Assembly (NCBI GenBank): GCA_036733925.1
Contig: DAIMZO010000006.1
Coordinates: forward strand, 1-64,000
Direction of reading: 5' to 3'
Length of the DNA stretch: 64,000 nt
Origin: UBA2897 sp036733925
Lineage (GTDB): Bacteria; Bacillota; Negativicutes; Selenomonadales; Selenomonadaceae
Shown here: piece by piece, positions 32,197-41,128 of the stretch
How positions within the stretch are numbered: the first letter of the stretch is position 1
How the letters are laid out: each line of letters begins with the position of its first letter
The notes under the pieces: model-generated
Databases searched by the model: none
Seen by the model: the letters and a program-made list of their open reading frames with translations, nothing else
What the model was told of the DNA's origin: nothing
Made by a program: the position numbers and the translations under genes

Positions 32197-32910
32197 ATGG
32201 TGATGGAAATGGAAACGCAGAAGACAAGGCAGGAGTATATTCAGCAGCTCGCAGAGGTGCAGGACAAGGTCTATCAGATGGGGCTTATGGCGGAAGTCGC
32301 CGTGCGCCGCTCGCTGAAGGCGCTCGTTGAGAACGATGTGGATCTTGCGGAGAAGGTCATGGAGGCTGATGACGCGATCGACAAGAAGATCGAGGAGATT
32401 GAGGATGACTGCATCCTGCTCATCGCGAAGCAGCAGCCGATTGCGCATGACCTGCGCGTCATCGCGACGGGGTTCAAGATCTCGACCGATATCGAGCGCA
32501 TCGGCGACCACGCCTTTGACATCGCCCGTACGGCGAAAGAGGAGGGCGGCCTGCTCGATGACGAGCGCAAGGCACTGATTCGCGAGCTCGGCGACTGTGC
32601 GGTCGAGATGGTCTCACGTGCGATGGAAGCCTATCGCGCGGCCGATATCCACATGGCCGACGAGATCCGCCACATGGACCGCAAGATAGACGATATCTTC
32701 AACCGCACGTTCTATTCGCTGTCGCATTTCGTGACCGACGAGAGCAAGCGCGTCGAGGATGCGACGCGGCTGCTGTTCGTCGCCCGCTTCCTCGAGCGCA
32801 TCGGTGACCACGCCGTGAACATCGCGGAATGGGTCGTCTACCTTGAGACGGCGGAGCGTATTCATACGAAGAAGATCCGTCACGTAAACGCTATGCAAGA
32901 GGGAAAGTAA
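32197..32910 (+). CDS. phoU: Phosphate transport system regulatory protein PhoU
   Basis: 237 residues from ATG 32197 (TTG 32191, five bases after GGGGAGG, is an equally possible start). Two PhoU three-helix repeats with the metal-binding E/DxxxD patterns; conserved RVIATGFKISTDIERIGDHA in repeat one and LLFVARFLERIGDHAVNIAE in repeat two. Links Pst transport to PhoR signalling. Immediately follows pstB. The 3' end overlaps the convergent phoR gene by 20 bases. Confidence 0.96.
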   Translation: MVMEMETQKTRQEYIQQLAEVQDKVYQMGLMAEVAVRRSLKALVENDVDLAEKVMEADDAIDKKIEEIEDDCILLIAKQQPIAHDLRVIATGFKISTDIERIGDHAFDIARTAKEEGGLLDDERKALIRELGDCAVEMVSRAMEAYRAADIHMADEIRHMDRKIDDIFNRTFYSLSHFVTDESKRVEDATRLLFVARFLERIGDHAVNIAEWVVYLETAERIHTKKIRHVNAMQEGK

Positions 32911-34324
32911 GCGTAAATACCGTGCCCGTCTCCAGCTCAGGTGCCGTATGGCTTTCCACCTGGATTGTGCCGCCGAACAGCTTCGTCAGGGTCTGCACGA
33001 GAGAAAGCCCGACGCCGTTTCCGCCGGATTTGCGTGAGCGCGCCTTGTCGACGCGGTAGAACCGGTCAAAGATATGAGGCAGATTTTCCTTGCTGATGCC
33101 GATGCCGTTATCGGCGACGCGGATTTCTACGGAATCTTCGGCTTTCCGGCAGGTCAGATGGATATGGCCGCCTTTCGGCGTGTACTTGATGGCATTATCG
33201 ATAACGTTCGTCAGGATCTGGCGGAACAGATCCTCCGAAGCAGACAATCTGGCAGATGTCTCGATGGACAGCTCGACGAGCTGTCCTTTTTTCTGTGCTT
33301 TGCGGTGCAGGGACATGGCCGCGTCACGCAGCACGGCGCCGGCCTCAATCGGCTCCTGCTTCTTGGTCAGCAGTTCGCGCGTCTCGTTGTCGTCGAGCTT
33401 TGCGAGCTCGAGCAAGCTCGTGATCAGGCGGTTCATGCGCGTCGATTCCTTCAGGATCACTTCGCTGCAGTGATGGCTGACTTTCGGGTCGGAGAAATCG
33501 TCGCCGGCGAGCAGCTCGGCGAAGCCCTGGATCGAGGTCAGCGGCGTGCGCAACTCGTGCGCCGCGTTGCTGACGAACTCAGCCTGCCGCGCGAGCATCT
33601 CCCCGAGCCGTTCGGTCACGCGGTTCATCGCGTGGATCAGCACGTCGAACTCATCGCCGGTATGGTAGTCGATGCGTCCGGTCAGATCCCCGCGGATTAC
33701 GCGGCGCGAGGCCTCGATGATCGAGACGATTGGCCGGAGCTGGCGGTTCGCGAGCATCATCGCGAGCAGGATGGAAAGGAAGAAAGCAATCCCGAGCGAG
33801 ATGAGGAGCGCGAATATGGCATGGTGCAGCGCGTCCTCGATGGGCTGCAGCGAGGTCGACGTGCGGATCATGCCGATGAAACGGCCCTGCTGATAGAACG
33901 GGATGGCGACGTAGAGCATGGTCTCTTTCAGCGTGTCGCTGTACCGCTGGTTCATGCCGTACTCCTCCGCGAGTGCGGTCTGCACCTCCGGCCGGTTCCG
34001 ATGGTTGTCCATCGTCTCCACGTCGCCGTTGGAGTCCGCGAGCACGTTGCCGCTCTCATCGATGATGGTGATGCGGAGATTCGTGTCCTTGCGGATCGCC
34101 TCAATCTTCGACGAGAGGGCGGCCGGAGATTCATAGATGGAATCGGGCAGCGTCAGCGACAGGATCTGTGCCTGATGGAGCAGTTCGGTTTCCTGCTCGG
34201 CCACGCGCTCATCGTAGAAATATTTCATCAGCATCGCGCCGAGCAGAGTGAGCCCGAGGAACGTCAGGGCCAGGAATGAGCCTAGGATCCGCCACGCGAT
34301 TTTCGTCCGGAAAATTTTTGGCAT
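32891..34324 (-). CDS. phoR: Phosphate sensor histidine kinase, probable PhoR
   Basis: 477 residues. Membrane segment about 13-33, extracytoplasmic PAS-like domain 35-165, second membrane segment about 175-195, HAMP 200-250, phosphoacceptor His in FVSNAAHELRTPLTSIQG, and a HATPase domain with N box (ILTNVIDNAIKYTPKGG), G1 (VADNGIGI) and G2 (GGNGVGLSL) motifs. ATG 34324 is preferred over GTG 34333 because GAGG sits about eight bases upstream. Divergent from pstS with a PHO box in the shared gap, convergent with phoU. The kinase of phoP by context. Confidence 0.9.
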   Translation of the reverse strand: MPKIFRTKIAWRILGSFLALTFLGLTLLGAMLMKYFYDERVAEQETELLHQAQILSLTLPDSIYESPAALSSKIEAIRKDTNLRITIIDESGNVLADSNGDVETMDNHRNRPEVQTALAEEYGMNQRYSDTLKETMLYVAIPFYQQGRFIGMIRTSTSLQPIEDALHHAIFALLISLGIAFFLSILLAMMLANRQLRPIVSIIEASRRVIRGDLTGRIDYHTGDEFDVLIHAMNRVTERLGEMLARQAEFVSNAAHELRTPLTSIQGFAELLAGDDFSDPKVSHHCSEVILKESTRMNRLITSLLELAKLDDNETRELLTKKQEPIEAGAVLRDAAMSLHRKAQKKGQLVELSIETSARLSASEDLFRQILTNVIDNAIKYTPKGGHIHLTCRKAEDSVEIRVADNGIGISKENLPHIFDRFYRVDKARSRKSGGNGVGLSLVQTLTKLFGGTIQVESHTAPELETGTVFTLTFPLA

Positions 34325-34375
34325 TGCCTTCACCTCACGCCTATTTTACCATAGCAGGCCAAGGGCAGGCACGAA

Positions 34376-34403
34376 TTTACAAAAACGTAACATGACCGCA
34401 ACA
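34376..34403 (+). promoter_or_regulatory. PHO box upstream of pstS
   Basis: TTTACA (34376), GTAACA (34387), GCAACA (34398) at 11-bp steps, then 20 bp to a -10 (TACCAT, 34424-34429). Same layout and nearly the same sequence as the box at 29403. It sits between the divergent phoR and pstS genes, and its direction matches pstS. Confidence 0.82.
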
Positions 34404-34507
34404 AAGAGCGGGGCGCGTTTTGCTACCATACAGTCAGGATAAAAATATAGATGGACGCGGGGGCAAGCTCCCAGCGGTTCCATGATTCTCTAGAGGAGGA
34501 GAAAATT

Positions 34508-35377
34508 ATGTTCAGCAAGAAAAAGATCCTGATGGCGGCGGGCGCCTTGATGGTTTCCGCGTCGATGCTCCTGACCGGCTGCGGTGGATCGCAGTCTGGC
34601 GCAAAGGACAGCGGTGCTGCGGAGACGCAGATCTCCGGCAAGGTCAGCGCATCCGGGTCTACGGCGCTCCTTCCGCTCTTGAAGCCAGCGCAGGAAGCGT
34701 TCCAGCAGAAATATAAAGATGTGACGATCAACGTCGCTGGCGGCGGCTCCTTCACGGGCATGAACCAGGTCGCTGAGGGTTCGGTCGATATCGGTGATTC
34801 CGATGTCAACCTGCCGGATGAGTACAAAGACAAAGGGCTTGTCGACCACAAGGTCGTCGTTGAGCCGTTCGTCTTCATCGTTGACAAAGACAACGCGGTC
34901 GACAACCTCACGAAAGACCAGGTTGTCGGTATCCTGATCGGCAAGATCACGAACTGGAAGGAAGTCGGCGGCAAGGATCAGAAGATCACGCTGATCCACC
35001 GTGCAAAGTCCTCGGGTTCCCGTGCAACGATCAGCGATGTCGTACTGAAGGGCGCAAACTTCACGGATGACGCGGTCATCCAGGATTCCAACGGTGCGGT
35101 CCGCGCTGGTGTCGCGAGCACGCCGGGCGCTATCGGCTATGTCGATGCACCGTATGCCGATGATTCGGTCAAGATCCTGAAGTTCGACGGCGTTGAGTAT
35201 TCCGCGCAGAACATCATCGACGGCAAATATCCGATCTACGGCTATGGCCACATGTACACGAAGGGCGAGCCGACTGGTGCGGTCAAGGCGTTCATCGAGT
35301 ACATCCTGAGCGATGAATTCCAGAACAGCCAGGTTGAGAAGCTCGGCTTCATCCCGGTCAGCAAAATGAAGAAATAA
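34508..35377 (+). CDS. pstS: Phosphate-binding lipoprotein of the Pst transporter
   Basis: 289 residues. Signal peptide with lipobox LLTGC (Cys near residue 24), so lipid-anchored via Lgt. Periplasmic-binding fold with phosphate-loop motifs ASGSTALLPLL, GGGSFTGMNQVAEGSVDIGDSD-like region and HRAKSSGSRATI. Begins the pstS-pstC-pstA operon behind a PHO box. ATG 34508 has AGGAGGA upstream. A hairpin with T run follows, likely giving more pstS than pstCA mRNA. Confidence 0.97.
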   Translation: MFSKKKILMAAGALMVSASMLLTGCGGSQSGAKDSGAAETQISGKVSASGSTALLPLLKPAQEAFQQKYKDVTINVAGGGSFTGMNQVAEGSVDIGDSDVNLPDEYKDKGLVDHKVVVEPFVFIVDKDNAVDNLTKDQVVGILIGKITNWKEVGGKDQKITLIHRAKSSGSRATISDVVLKGANFTDDAVIQDSNGAVRAGVASTPGAIGYVDAPYADDSVKILKFDGVEYSAQNIIDGKYPIYGYGHMYTKGEPTGAVKAFIEYILSDEFQNSQVEKLGFIPVSKMKK

Positions 35378-35391
35378 TCACCGTGTCCTTG

Positions 35392-35457
35392 GGAAGCCGC
35401 TGATGGATAAGCCGAAGCAGATTTTGCGGGAGCCATGAAATCAGCGCTTCCTTTTTT
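35392..35457 (+). terminator. Hairpin attenuator between pstS and pstC
   Basis: GGAAGCCGCTGAT (35392-35404) pairs with ATCAGCGCTTCC (35440-35451) with one bulge, followed by TTTTTT (35452-35457). It probably acts as a partial terminator inside the operon. Confidence 0.8.
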
Positions 35458-35475
35458 GAATCAGAGGGGAGTATT

Positions 35476-36405
35476 ATGGAACAGACGGTCAGCCTGAACG
35501 TTGTAGAGAAAAAGGGGCGTGAACCAGATCCGAGGCATGCACGGCGGCTTTTCTATGACCGCTGCGGCAGGTACCTGTTCATCGCGTCAGCCTGCCTTAT
35601 GACGCTCATCATCTTTTCAATCATCTTCTTTGTCGGAAAGCAGGGGCTTCTGACCTTTGCAGATGTCAGCCCGCTCGACTTCTTCACGAGCGCGACGTGG
35701 AACCCGACGGACAAGCAGTTCGGCGCGCTGTCGTTCATCGTCGGTTCGCTCGAGACGACCCTGCTGTCGGTTGCCATCGGCACGCCGCTCGGTCTGCTCG
35801 GCGCCATCTTCCTTGCGAAGCTCGCGCCGGCGCCGGTCAAGCGCATCATGCGGCCGGCCGTTGACCTCTACGTGGCAATCCCTTCCGTCGTCTACGGCTA
35901 TGTCGGCCTGACGCTCTTTGTTCCGTTCCTCCGCAGCACGTTCCATACGCCGCAGGGCTTCGGTGTGCTCGCGGCATCCCTCGTTCTCGCCATCATGATC
36001 ATGCCGACCATCCTTTCCATCAGCACGGATGCGCTGAATGCGGTGCCGCGCCCGATGGAGGAGGCCAGCCTCGCGCTTGGCGCGACCTGGTGGCAGACGA
36101 TGATCCACGTCATCCTGCCGGCGGCGCTGCCGGGCGTCATGACCTCGGTCGTGCTCGCGATGGCGCGCGCGGTCGGCGAGACGATGGCCGTGCAGATGCT
36201 GATCGGCAACACGCCGCAGATCGCGACGTCGCTCTTCATGCCGACAGCCACGCTCACGAGTGACATCGTCGTCGAGATGGGCAATACGCCGTTCGGCTCG
36301 TCGTGGGGCAACGCCTTGTTCCTGATGGCTTTCGTCCTGCTCATCCTGTCGCTCGGCATGATTCTGCTCATTCGCTACTTCACTGGAAAGCGGGTGGTCG
36401 CATGA
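35476..36405 (+). CDS. pstC: Phosphate ABC transporter permease PstC
   Basis: 309 residues, six membrane segments. The EAA loop is EASLALGATWWQTMIHVILPAA (its first part shown to family form, about residues 193-212) and contacts PstB. An N-terminal cytoplasmic extension of about 35 residues precedes the first helix. Overlaps pstA by four bases (ATGA). Confidence 0.96.
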   Translation: MEQTVSLNVVEKKGREPDPRHARRLFYDRCGRYLFIASACLMTLIIFSIIFFVGKQGLLTFADVSPLDFFTSATWNPTDKQFGALSFIVGSLETTLLSVAIGTPLGLLGAIFLAKLAPAPVKRIMRPAVDLYVAIPSVVYGYVGLTLFVPFLRSTFHTPQGFGVLAASLVLAIMIMPTILSISTDALNAVPRPMEEASLALGATWWQTMIHVILPAALPGVMTSVVLAMARAVGETMAVQMLIGNTPQIATSLFMPTATLTSDIVVEMGNTPFGSSWGNALFLMAFVLLILSLGMILLIRYFTGKRVVA

Positions 36406-37265
36406 CATTGGTAAACGCGAAAGTCGAAAACAGCATCGCAAAGGCCGGCCTGTGGCTGGTCGGCATCTTCATCTTCGGCCTGCTCGCCGCATTCCTCGGG
36501 TATCTGCTCTACAAGGGCCTCCCGGTCCTGAGCCCGCATTTCATCTTCGGGAAATCGAGCGATATCACGGCGGGCGGCGGCGTCGGCGGCCAGCTGTTCA
36601 ACTCCTTCTACATGCTGTTCCTGTCGATGGCCGTGTCCATTCCGGTCGCGATTGGCGCGGGCATCTACCTCGCGGAATACGCGAAAGAAAACCGCCTGAC
36701 GAAATGCATCCGCCTTTCGGTCGAAAGCCTCGCGACGGTTCCGTCCATCGTCCTCGGCCTGTTCGGCATGATCATCTTCGTCAACAAGATGCACCTCGGC
36801 TTCAGCATCCTTGGCGGTTCGCTGACCCTCGTCCTGCTGAACCTGCCGATGCTCGTCCGCGTGACGGAGGAGGCCATCCGCACGGTGCCGAAGTCCTACG
36901 AGGAGGCCAGCCTCGCCGTTGGCGCGACGAAGCTACAGAGCATCTGGAAAGTCGTGCTGCCGAGCGCCCTGCCGGGCATCCTGACCGGCATCACGCTGAC
37001 CGCCGGCCGCGCCCTCGGTGAGACCGCGATCCTGATCTTCACCGCCGGCACGACGACCTCGCGATTTCTCTACGATACCGACGTCATGGCGGGCGGCGAA
37101 ACCCTCGCCGTGCACCTCTGGTACCTGCTCTCCGCTGGCCTCGTGCTGGATCGAGACGCCATCGCCGACGGCATCGGCGCCCTGCTGATCCTCACCATCC
37201 TCGTGTTCAACTTCATCCTTGTGCTGCCAATGCGTTATGTCCAAAGGCATCACATGAAGGGCTGA
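36402..37265 (+). CDS. pstA: Phosphate ABC transporter permease PstA
   Basis: 287 residues, six membrane segments, EAA loop EEASLAVGATKLQSIWKVVL near residues 165-185. The ATG overlaps the pstC stop. Last gene of the operon, followed by a terminator; pstB and phoU are not downstream as they would usually be. Confidence 0.96.
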   Translation: MTLVNAKVENSIAKAGLWLVGIFIFGLLAAFLGYLLYKGLPVLSPHFIFGKSSDITAGGGVGGQLFNSFYMLFLSMAVSIPVAIGAGIYLAEYAKENRLTKCIRLSVESLATVPSIVLGLFGMIIFVNKMHLGFSILGGSLTLVLLNLPMLVRVTEEAIRTVPKSYEEASLAVGATKLQSIWKVVLPSALPGILTGITLTAGRALGETAILIFTAGTTTSRFLYDTDVMAGGETLAVHLWYLLSAGLVLDRDAIADGIGALLILTILVFNFILVLPMRYVQRHHMKG

Positions 37266-37302
37266 ATTCTTCATAACCCATTTACCCACAATCTCTTACA
37301 AG

Positions 37303-37342
37303 AACGCCCCGTGGCAGCTGTTTGCTACGGGGCGTTCCTGCT
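37303..37342. terminator. Terminator between pstA and the convergent DUF4127 gene
   Basis: AACGCCCCGT (37303-37312) pairs with ACGGGGCGTT (37327-37336), with extra pairing (GCAG/TTGC) inside; short T tract. Confidence 0.8.
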
Positions 37343-37378
37343 TATCGACCTGTGTTCTTAGAGCTGGGAATTGGCGAT

Positions 37379-39076
37379 TTACGGCACGGCCTCGAGGAAT
37401 GGCTGCGTTTCGAGGTGGATCTCGAAGGTGCGGGGCCAAGGGTAGGAGGCTTCGAAGGTCAGATCCTTGAGCGTGTACTGCTTTGGGCCGCCGGGGAGGT
37501 TCAGCGTGAACGGCGCGCGCATGGCGGGGGCATTCTGGAAGGCTTGGACGCGGGGCTTCAGAGCCTCGTTCATCATGGCGTTTGCCGTGCGGTAGTTCTT
37601 CTCGAGGTCGAGGTCGGCGGTATTGATCCAGCCGGCCTTTTTCAGATTGTCATTGACCGTGTCGATGCCGTCTTTCAGGTAGAAGGTATCCTCGACCATA
37701 CGGTTGCAGAGGAAGGTCAGCTGGGCTTGGTAGGTGGTCATGGCCTGTGCGTCATCTGCCACCATGGAAAAGTGGCTGCTGTACAGGCTAGCCTGAGCGA
37801 GGGCCGTGCCGATGGCGTTGCTCGTCGTGTTCCATCCGGCATAGGCGGCGAGCTTCGGGAGCGGCGCATCGCCGTCCTGTAGGAAAGGCAGGATGGTTTC
37901 CATTTCGGAGAAGTGTTTGCTGAGGTCGACGAGGGCGAGCCTTTCTCCATCTTTCAGTCCCCGCGCAATGCGAGCGGCGGATGTCCGCCGCGTATCAGCC
38001 GGATCTTTTTCGAGGTCGATGGCGGAGAGGAACAGGGTGAAATCGGGTGCTCCGTTCCCATCTGGAGAAACGCGCCTGCCGCCGATTAGGCGGATCTTTT
38101 CGTCGGCGGCGGTGATGCACGGGACGGCCATATACGGCATGACGCGGTCCGCCATGCCGGGACTGCCTGTTTCGACGGTGATGCGCGGCGCGCGGCCGTG
38201 CAGTTCATTATCGATGCGCGCGACGAGGCCGAGCGCGAGCTCATCGGCGCCGTGCAGGACGTAGACCTGCGGCTCTGCGAGACCCTGTGCCGCGAGGTAG
38301 TCCTGGATATGCGCTTTTTCGATGTTCGGGATGCTGTACTGTTCGCCATCGTCCTGCCCGAGCACGAGCAGATGCAGCGTCCCCTCTTTGACGAGAGCGG
38401 CGAGCTCTTTGTTGAGCGCTTCGTTCTCGTCGAAATGCGCGAGATATTTCTGCATGCTGTCCGCGGGGATTCGCTGCATCAGCGTCTCGAGCTCTTTCTG
38501 CTCCTCTGCATCGAGGGAGACGCCAGCATACTGCTTCCCGACGAGCCGCGAATAGCGCATGAGGTCTTTTCGCTCCTGCAGGCTGTCGATGCTGTCCTGC
38601 GGGTTCATGCGCGGCAGGATGCCGAACCCGTAAACCGGGACATTCGGGTGTGCAGCGTGGAACGCGCGGAGAAAGGTGATGAGCGCGTCGATATCGTCTG
38701 CCGTCGCGGTCTTTTCGCGCGCGGAGAGCAAGCCGCCGTACAGGAGCTGGTCGACCGAGATGATGACGGCCTGCGCGTCACCGGCGTTATCCATCAGCCA
38801 TTGGCGTTCGCCCACCGTGTTGCCTGGGGCCGAGTAGTAGTCCGAGAGCTCGGTCGGCGGCGTCACGATGTCCATGCCGCCGATGCGTCCTGCGTCGATG
38901 ACGAAATCTTTGCAAGGCGGCCGGCCGTCGAGCGGGACGAGCAGGATTTTCGTGGCCTCGCTGCCCTGCGCGGCAGCGGGGGCAGCGGCGGTGGATACGG
39001 ATGGGTGCAGGGCAAGATGCCAGTATACAAGCAGGGCGCCGAGCAGCAGAGTGAGAAACAGCAATGTCTTTTTCAA
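37379..39076 (-). CDS. DUF4127 family exported protein
   Basis: 565 residues. N-terminal hydrophobic segment (KKTLLFLTLLLGALLVYW) is a signal peptide or anchor. The DUF4127 domain begins ILLVPLDGRPPCKDFVIDAG and includes SVDQLLYGGLLSAR, GFGILPRMNP and GWNTTSNAIGTALAQ. Family function is unknown. Start assigned to a TTG at 39076 because GGAGG lies six bases before it and the signal peptide begins there; the longer in-frame ATG at 39109 has no RBS. Monocistronic between two terminator or promoter regions. Nothing adjacent suggests a role. Confidence 0.85.
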   Translation of the reverse strand: MKKTLLFLTLLLGALLVYWHLALHPSVSTAAAPAAAQGSEATKILLVPLDGRPPCKDFVIDAGRIGGMDIVTPPTELSDYYSAPGNTVGERQWLMDNAGDAQAVIISVDQLLYGGLLSAREKTATADDIDALITFLRAFHAAHPNVPVYGFGILPRMNPQDSIDSLQERKDLMRYSRLVGKQYAGVSLDAEEQKELETLMQRIPADSMQKYLAHFDENEALNKELAALVKEGTLHLLVLGQDDGEQYSIPNIEKAHIQDYLAAQGLAEPQVYVLHGADELALGLVARIDNELHGRAPRITVETGSPGMADRVMPYMAVPCITAADEKIRLIGGRRVSPDGNGAPDFTLFLSAIDLEKDPADTRRTSAARIARGLKDGERLALVDLSKHFSEMETILPFLQDGDAPLPKLAAYAGWNTTSNAIGTALAQASLYSSHFSMVADDAQAMTTYQAQLTFLCNRMVEDTFYLKDGIDTVNDNLKKAGWINTADLDLEKNYRTANAMMNEALKPRVQAFQNAPAMRAPFTLNLPGGPKQYTLKDLTFEASYPWPRTFEIHLETQPFLEAVP

Positions 39077-39265
39077 GATGAACCTCCGGGTCGTTAGCTT
39101 TACTCTCATTATACCATATCCGGGCGGATTTTATCGGAATGTTACAGAATAACAAGCTATTGCGTGCAAAAGAAACAGAAATGTAGTATAATAAGAGACA
39201 GTTTTTTACGGTTGCGCTTGCCTGAGACTGTGAGCGGGCAGGTGCAAGGAGTTCAGGAGAGTTTT

Positions 39266-41128
39266 ATGCATAAGGAATATTTGATGGGCAATGAGGCGAT
39301 GGGGCTCGGAGCGATGGCCGCGGGCGTGAACCTCGTCAGCGGATATCCGGGCACGCCGTCGACCGAGGTGCTCGAGACCATCGCGCGGCACAATGCGGAC
39401 AAGCGTATCCATGTGGAGTGGTCGACGAATGAGAAGGCTGGGCTCGAGACGGCGGCCGGCGCGGCGATGACTGGCGCGCGGTCGCTCGTGACGATGAAGC
39501 AGGTCGGCCTGAATGTCGCGACGGATCCGCTCATGAGCCTCGCGTATCTCGGTGTTGAGGGCGGCATGGTCGTGCTCGTCGCCGATGACCCGGGGCCGAT
39601 TTCGTCGCAGACGGAGCAGGATACGCGCACGTTCGCGCGGTACGCGAAGCTGCCATGCTTTGACCCGACGGGCGTTGCGGAGGCCTACGAGATGATCCAG
39701 GAGGCGTTCGCGTTCTCGGAGCGGTATCATACGCCGGTGCTCTTCCGGCCGACGACGCGCGTGGATCACGGCTATGCCACGGTTCCGGTCAAGGAGCCGG
39801 AAGCGTACGAGGAGTACGCTTCGAAAGGTTTCGTCCGCGATACGAAGCGCTGGGTCATCTTCCCCAAGCTGTCGTTCCGCGCGCATGGGGCTATCGAGGC
39901 GCGCAATGCCAGACTCACGAAGGTATTGTCGGACTATCCGCGCAACGAGGTGGTCGGCGGCAAGGCGGGCGTGCGGCGCGGCATCATCTCGCACGGCGTG
40001 TCGTGGACGTATCTGTGCGAGACCATGCGCGAATTCTGCGAGGCGGGGCATGCGGATATGCCGCGGCTCATGCGCGTTGCGACGCCGTTCCCCTTCCCCG
40101 AGGAAAAGGCCGTCGAGTTCCTGAAAGGGCTCGATGAGGTGCTCGCCATCGAGGAGCTTGACCCGGTCATCGAGCGTGAGCTCACGTACCTCTGCGGGAA
40201 ATACCACCTCGCAGTCAAGATCCGCGGCAAGTTGACGGGCGATATCGCTGCGGCCGGCGAGAATATGCGCGACAGCGTCTACGCGGCTGTCGCGGCCTTC
40301 ATGGGCTGGCAGACGGAGCAGCCAGCTGAGCGGCCGGAGCCGCCGGTCTCGGTCGTGCGCCCGCCGGTGCTCTGCGCGGGCTGCCCGCATCGGGCGTCGT
40401 TCTACGCGGTCAAGCAGGCGATGAAGGGGCAGAAATGCCTGTTTGCCGGCGATATCGGCTGCTATACGCTTGGCAATGCCATGCCGCTCGACATGGTCGA
40501 CACCTGTCTCTGCATGGGCGCGGGCCTCGGCATCGCGCAGGGCATCGGCGCGATGGATCCGGCGACGAAATGCTTCGCGTTCGTCGGGGACTCGACCTTC
40601 TTTGCGGCAGCCATCACGGGCGCGGTCAACGGCGTCTACAATCAGGCGGATATGACGCTCGTCGTGCTCGACAACTCGACGACCGCGATGACCGGGCACC
40701 AGCCGCATCCGGGCACGGGACATACGATGATGGGGGCGTCGGTGACGCCGGTATCCATCGAGGATACGCTGCACGGCATCGGCGTGCAGACCGTGCGCAC
40801 CGTGAACCCGCTCGACCTGCCGCGTGCGATCGCGGCCGTCCGCGAGGTCGCGGGCGAGCCCGGCGTCAAGGCCATCATCTTCCGCTCGCCGTGCATCGCG
40901 CTCGTGAAGCCGCTCGGTTTCGCGAAGATCGACCCGGCGAAATGCAGGAACTGCAAGAAATGCATCCGCGAGATTGGCTGCCCGGGCCTCGTGACCAGGG
41001 ACGGGAAGGTCGCCATCGACCCGGCACAGTGCACGGGTTGCGGGCTCTGCGAGGAGATCTGCCCGTTTGATGCGATTTCGGTGACGAAGAACCCGCATGG
41101 CGGGGAGCTGAAAGGGAGGCGTTTCTGA
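39266..41128 (+). CDS. iorA: Indolepyruvate ferredoxin oxidoreductase alpha subunit
   Basis: 620 residues. N-terminal pyruvate:ferredoxin oxidoreductase domain (GNEAMGLGAMAAGVNLVSGY, GYPGTPSTE), TPP-binding domain in the middle to C-terminal part (GDIGCYTLG, GDSTFFAA, NSTTAMTGHQPHPGTG), and two 4Fe-4S motifs at the end (CRNCKKCIREIGC and CTGCGLCEEIC). Oxidises aryl pyruvates to aryl-acetyl-CoA with ferredoxin, reversible in anaerobes. AGGAGA six bases before the ATG; TATAAT at 39187-39192 is a likely -10. Overlaps iorB by one base. Confidence 0.97.
   Translation: MHKEYLMGNEAMGLGAMAAGVNLVSGYPGTPSTEVLETIARHNADKRIHVEWSTNEKAGLETAAGAAMTGARSLVTMKQVGLNVATDPLMSLAYLGVEGGMVVLVADDPGPISSQTEQDTRTFARYAKLPCFDPTGVAEAYEMIQEAFAFSERYHTPVLFRPTTRVDHGYATVPVKEPEAYEEYASKGFVRDTKRWVIFPKLSFRAHGAIEARNARLTKVLSDYPRNEVVGGKAGVRRGIISHGVSWTYLCETMREFCEAGHADMPRLMRVATPFPFPEEKAVEFLKGLDEVLAIEELDPVIERELTYLCGKYHLAVKIRGKLTGDIAAAGENMRDSVYAAVAAFMGWQTEQPAERPEPPVSVVRPPVLCAGCPHRASFYAVKQAMKGQKCLFAGDIGCYTLGNAMPLDMVDTCLCMGAGLGIAQGIGAMDPATKCFAFVGDSTFFAAAITGAVNGVYNQADMTLVVLDNSTTAMTGHQPHPGTGHTMMGASVTPVSIEDTLHGIGVQTVRTVNPLDLPRAIAAVREVAGEPGVKAIIFRSPCIALVKPLGFAKIDPAKCRNCKKCIREIGCPGLVTRDGKVAIDPAQCTGCGLCEEICPFDAISVTKNPHGGELKGRRF

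Noticed and set aside
39077..39109. ATG at 39109 as start of the DUF4127 gene
   Set aside because: No RBS; the strong GGAGG inside this extension points to the TTG at 39076.
39206..41098. A 630-codon open frame on the minus strand
   Set aside because: Antisense to iorA; the plus strand has unmistakable TPP and ferredoxin motifs.
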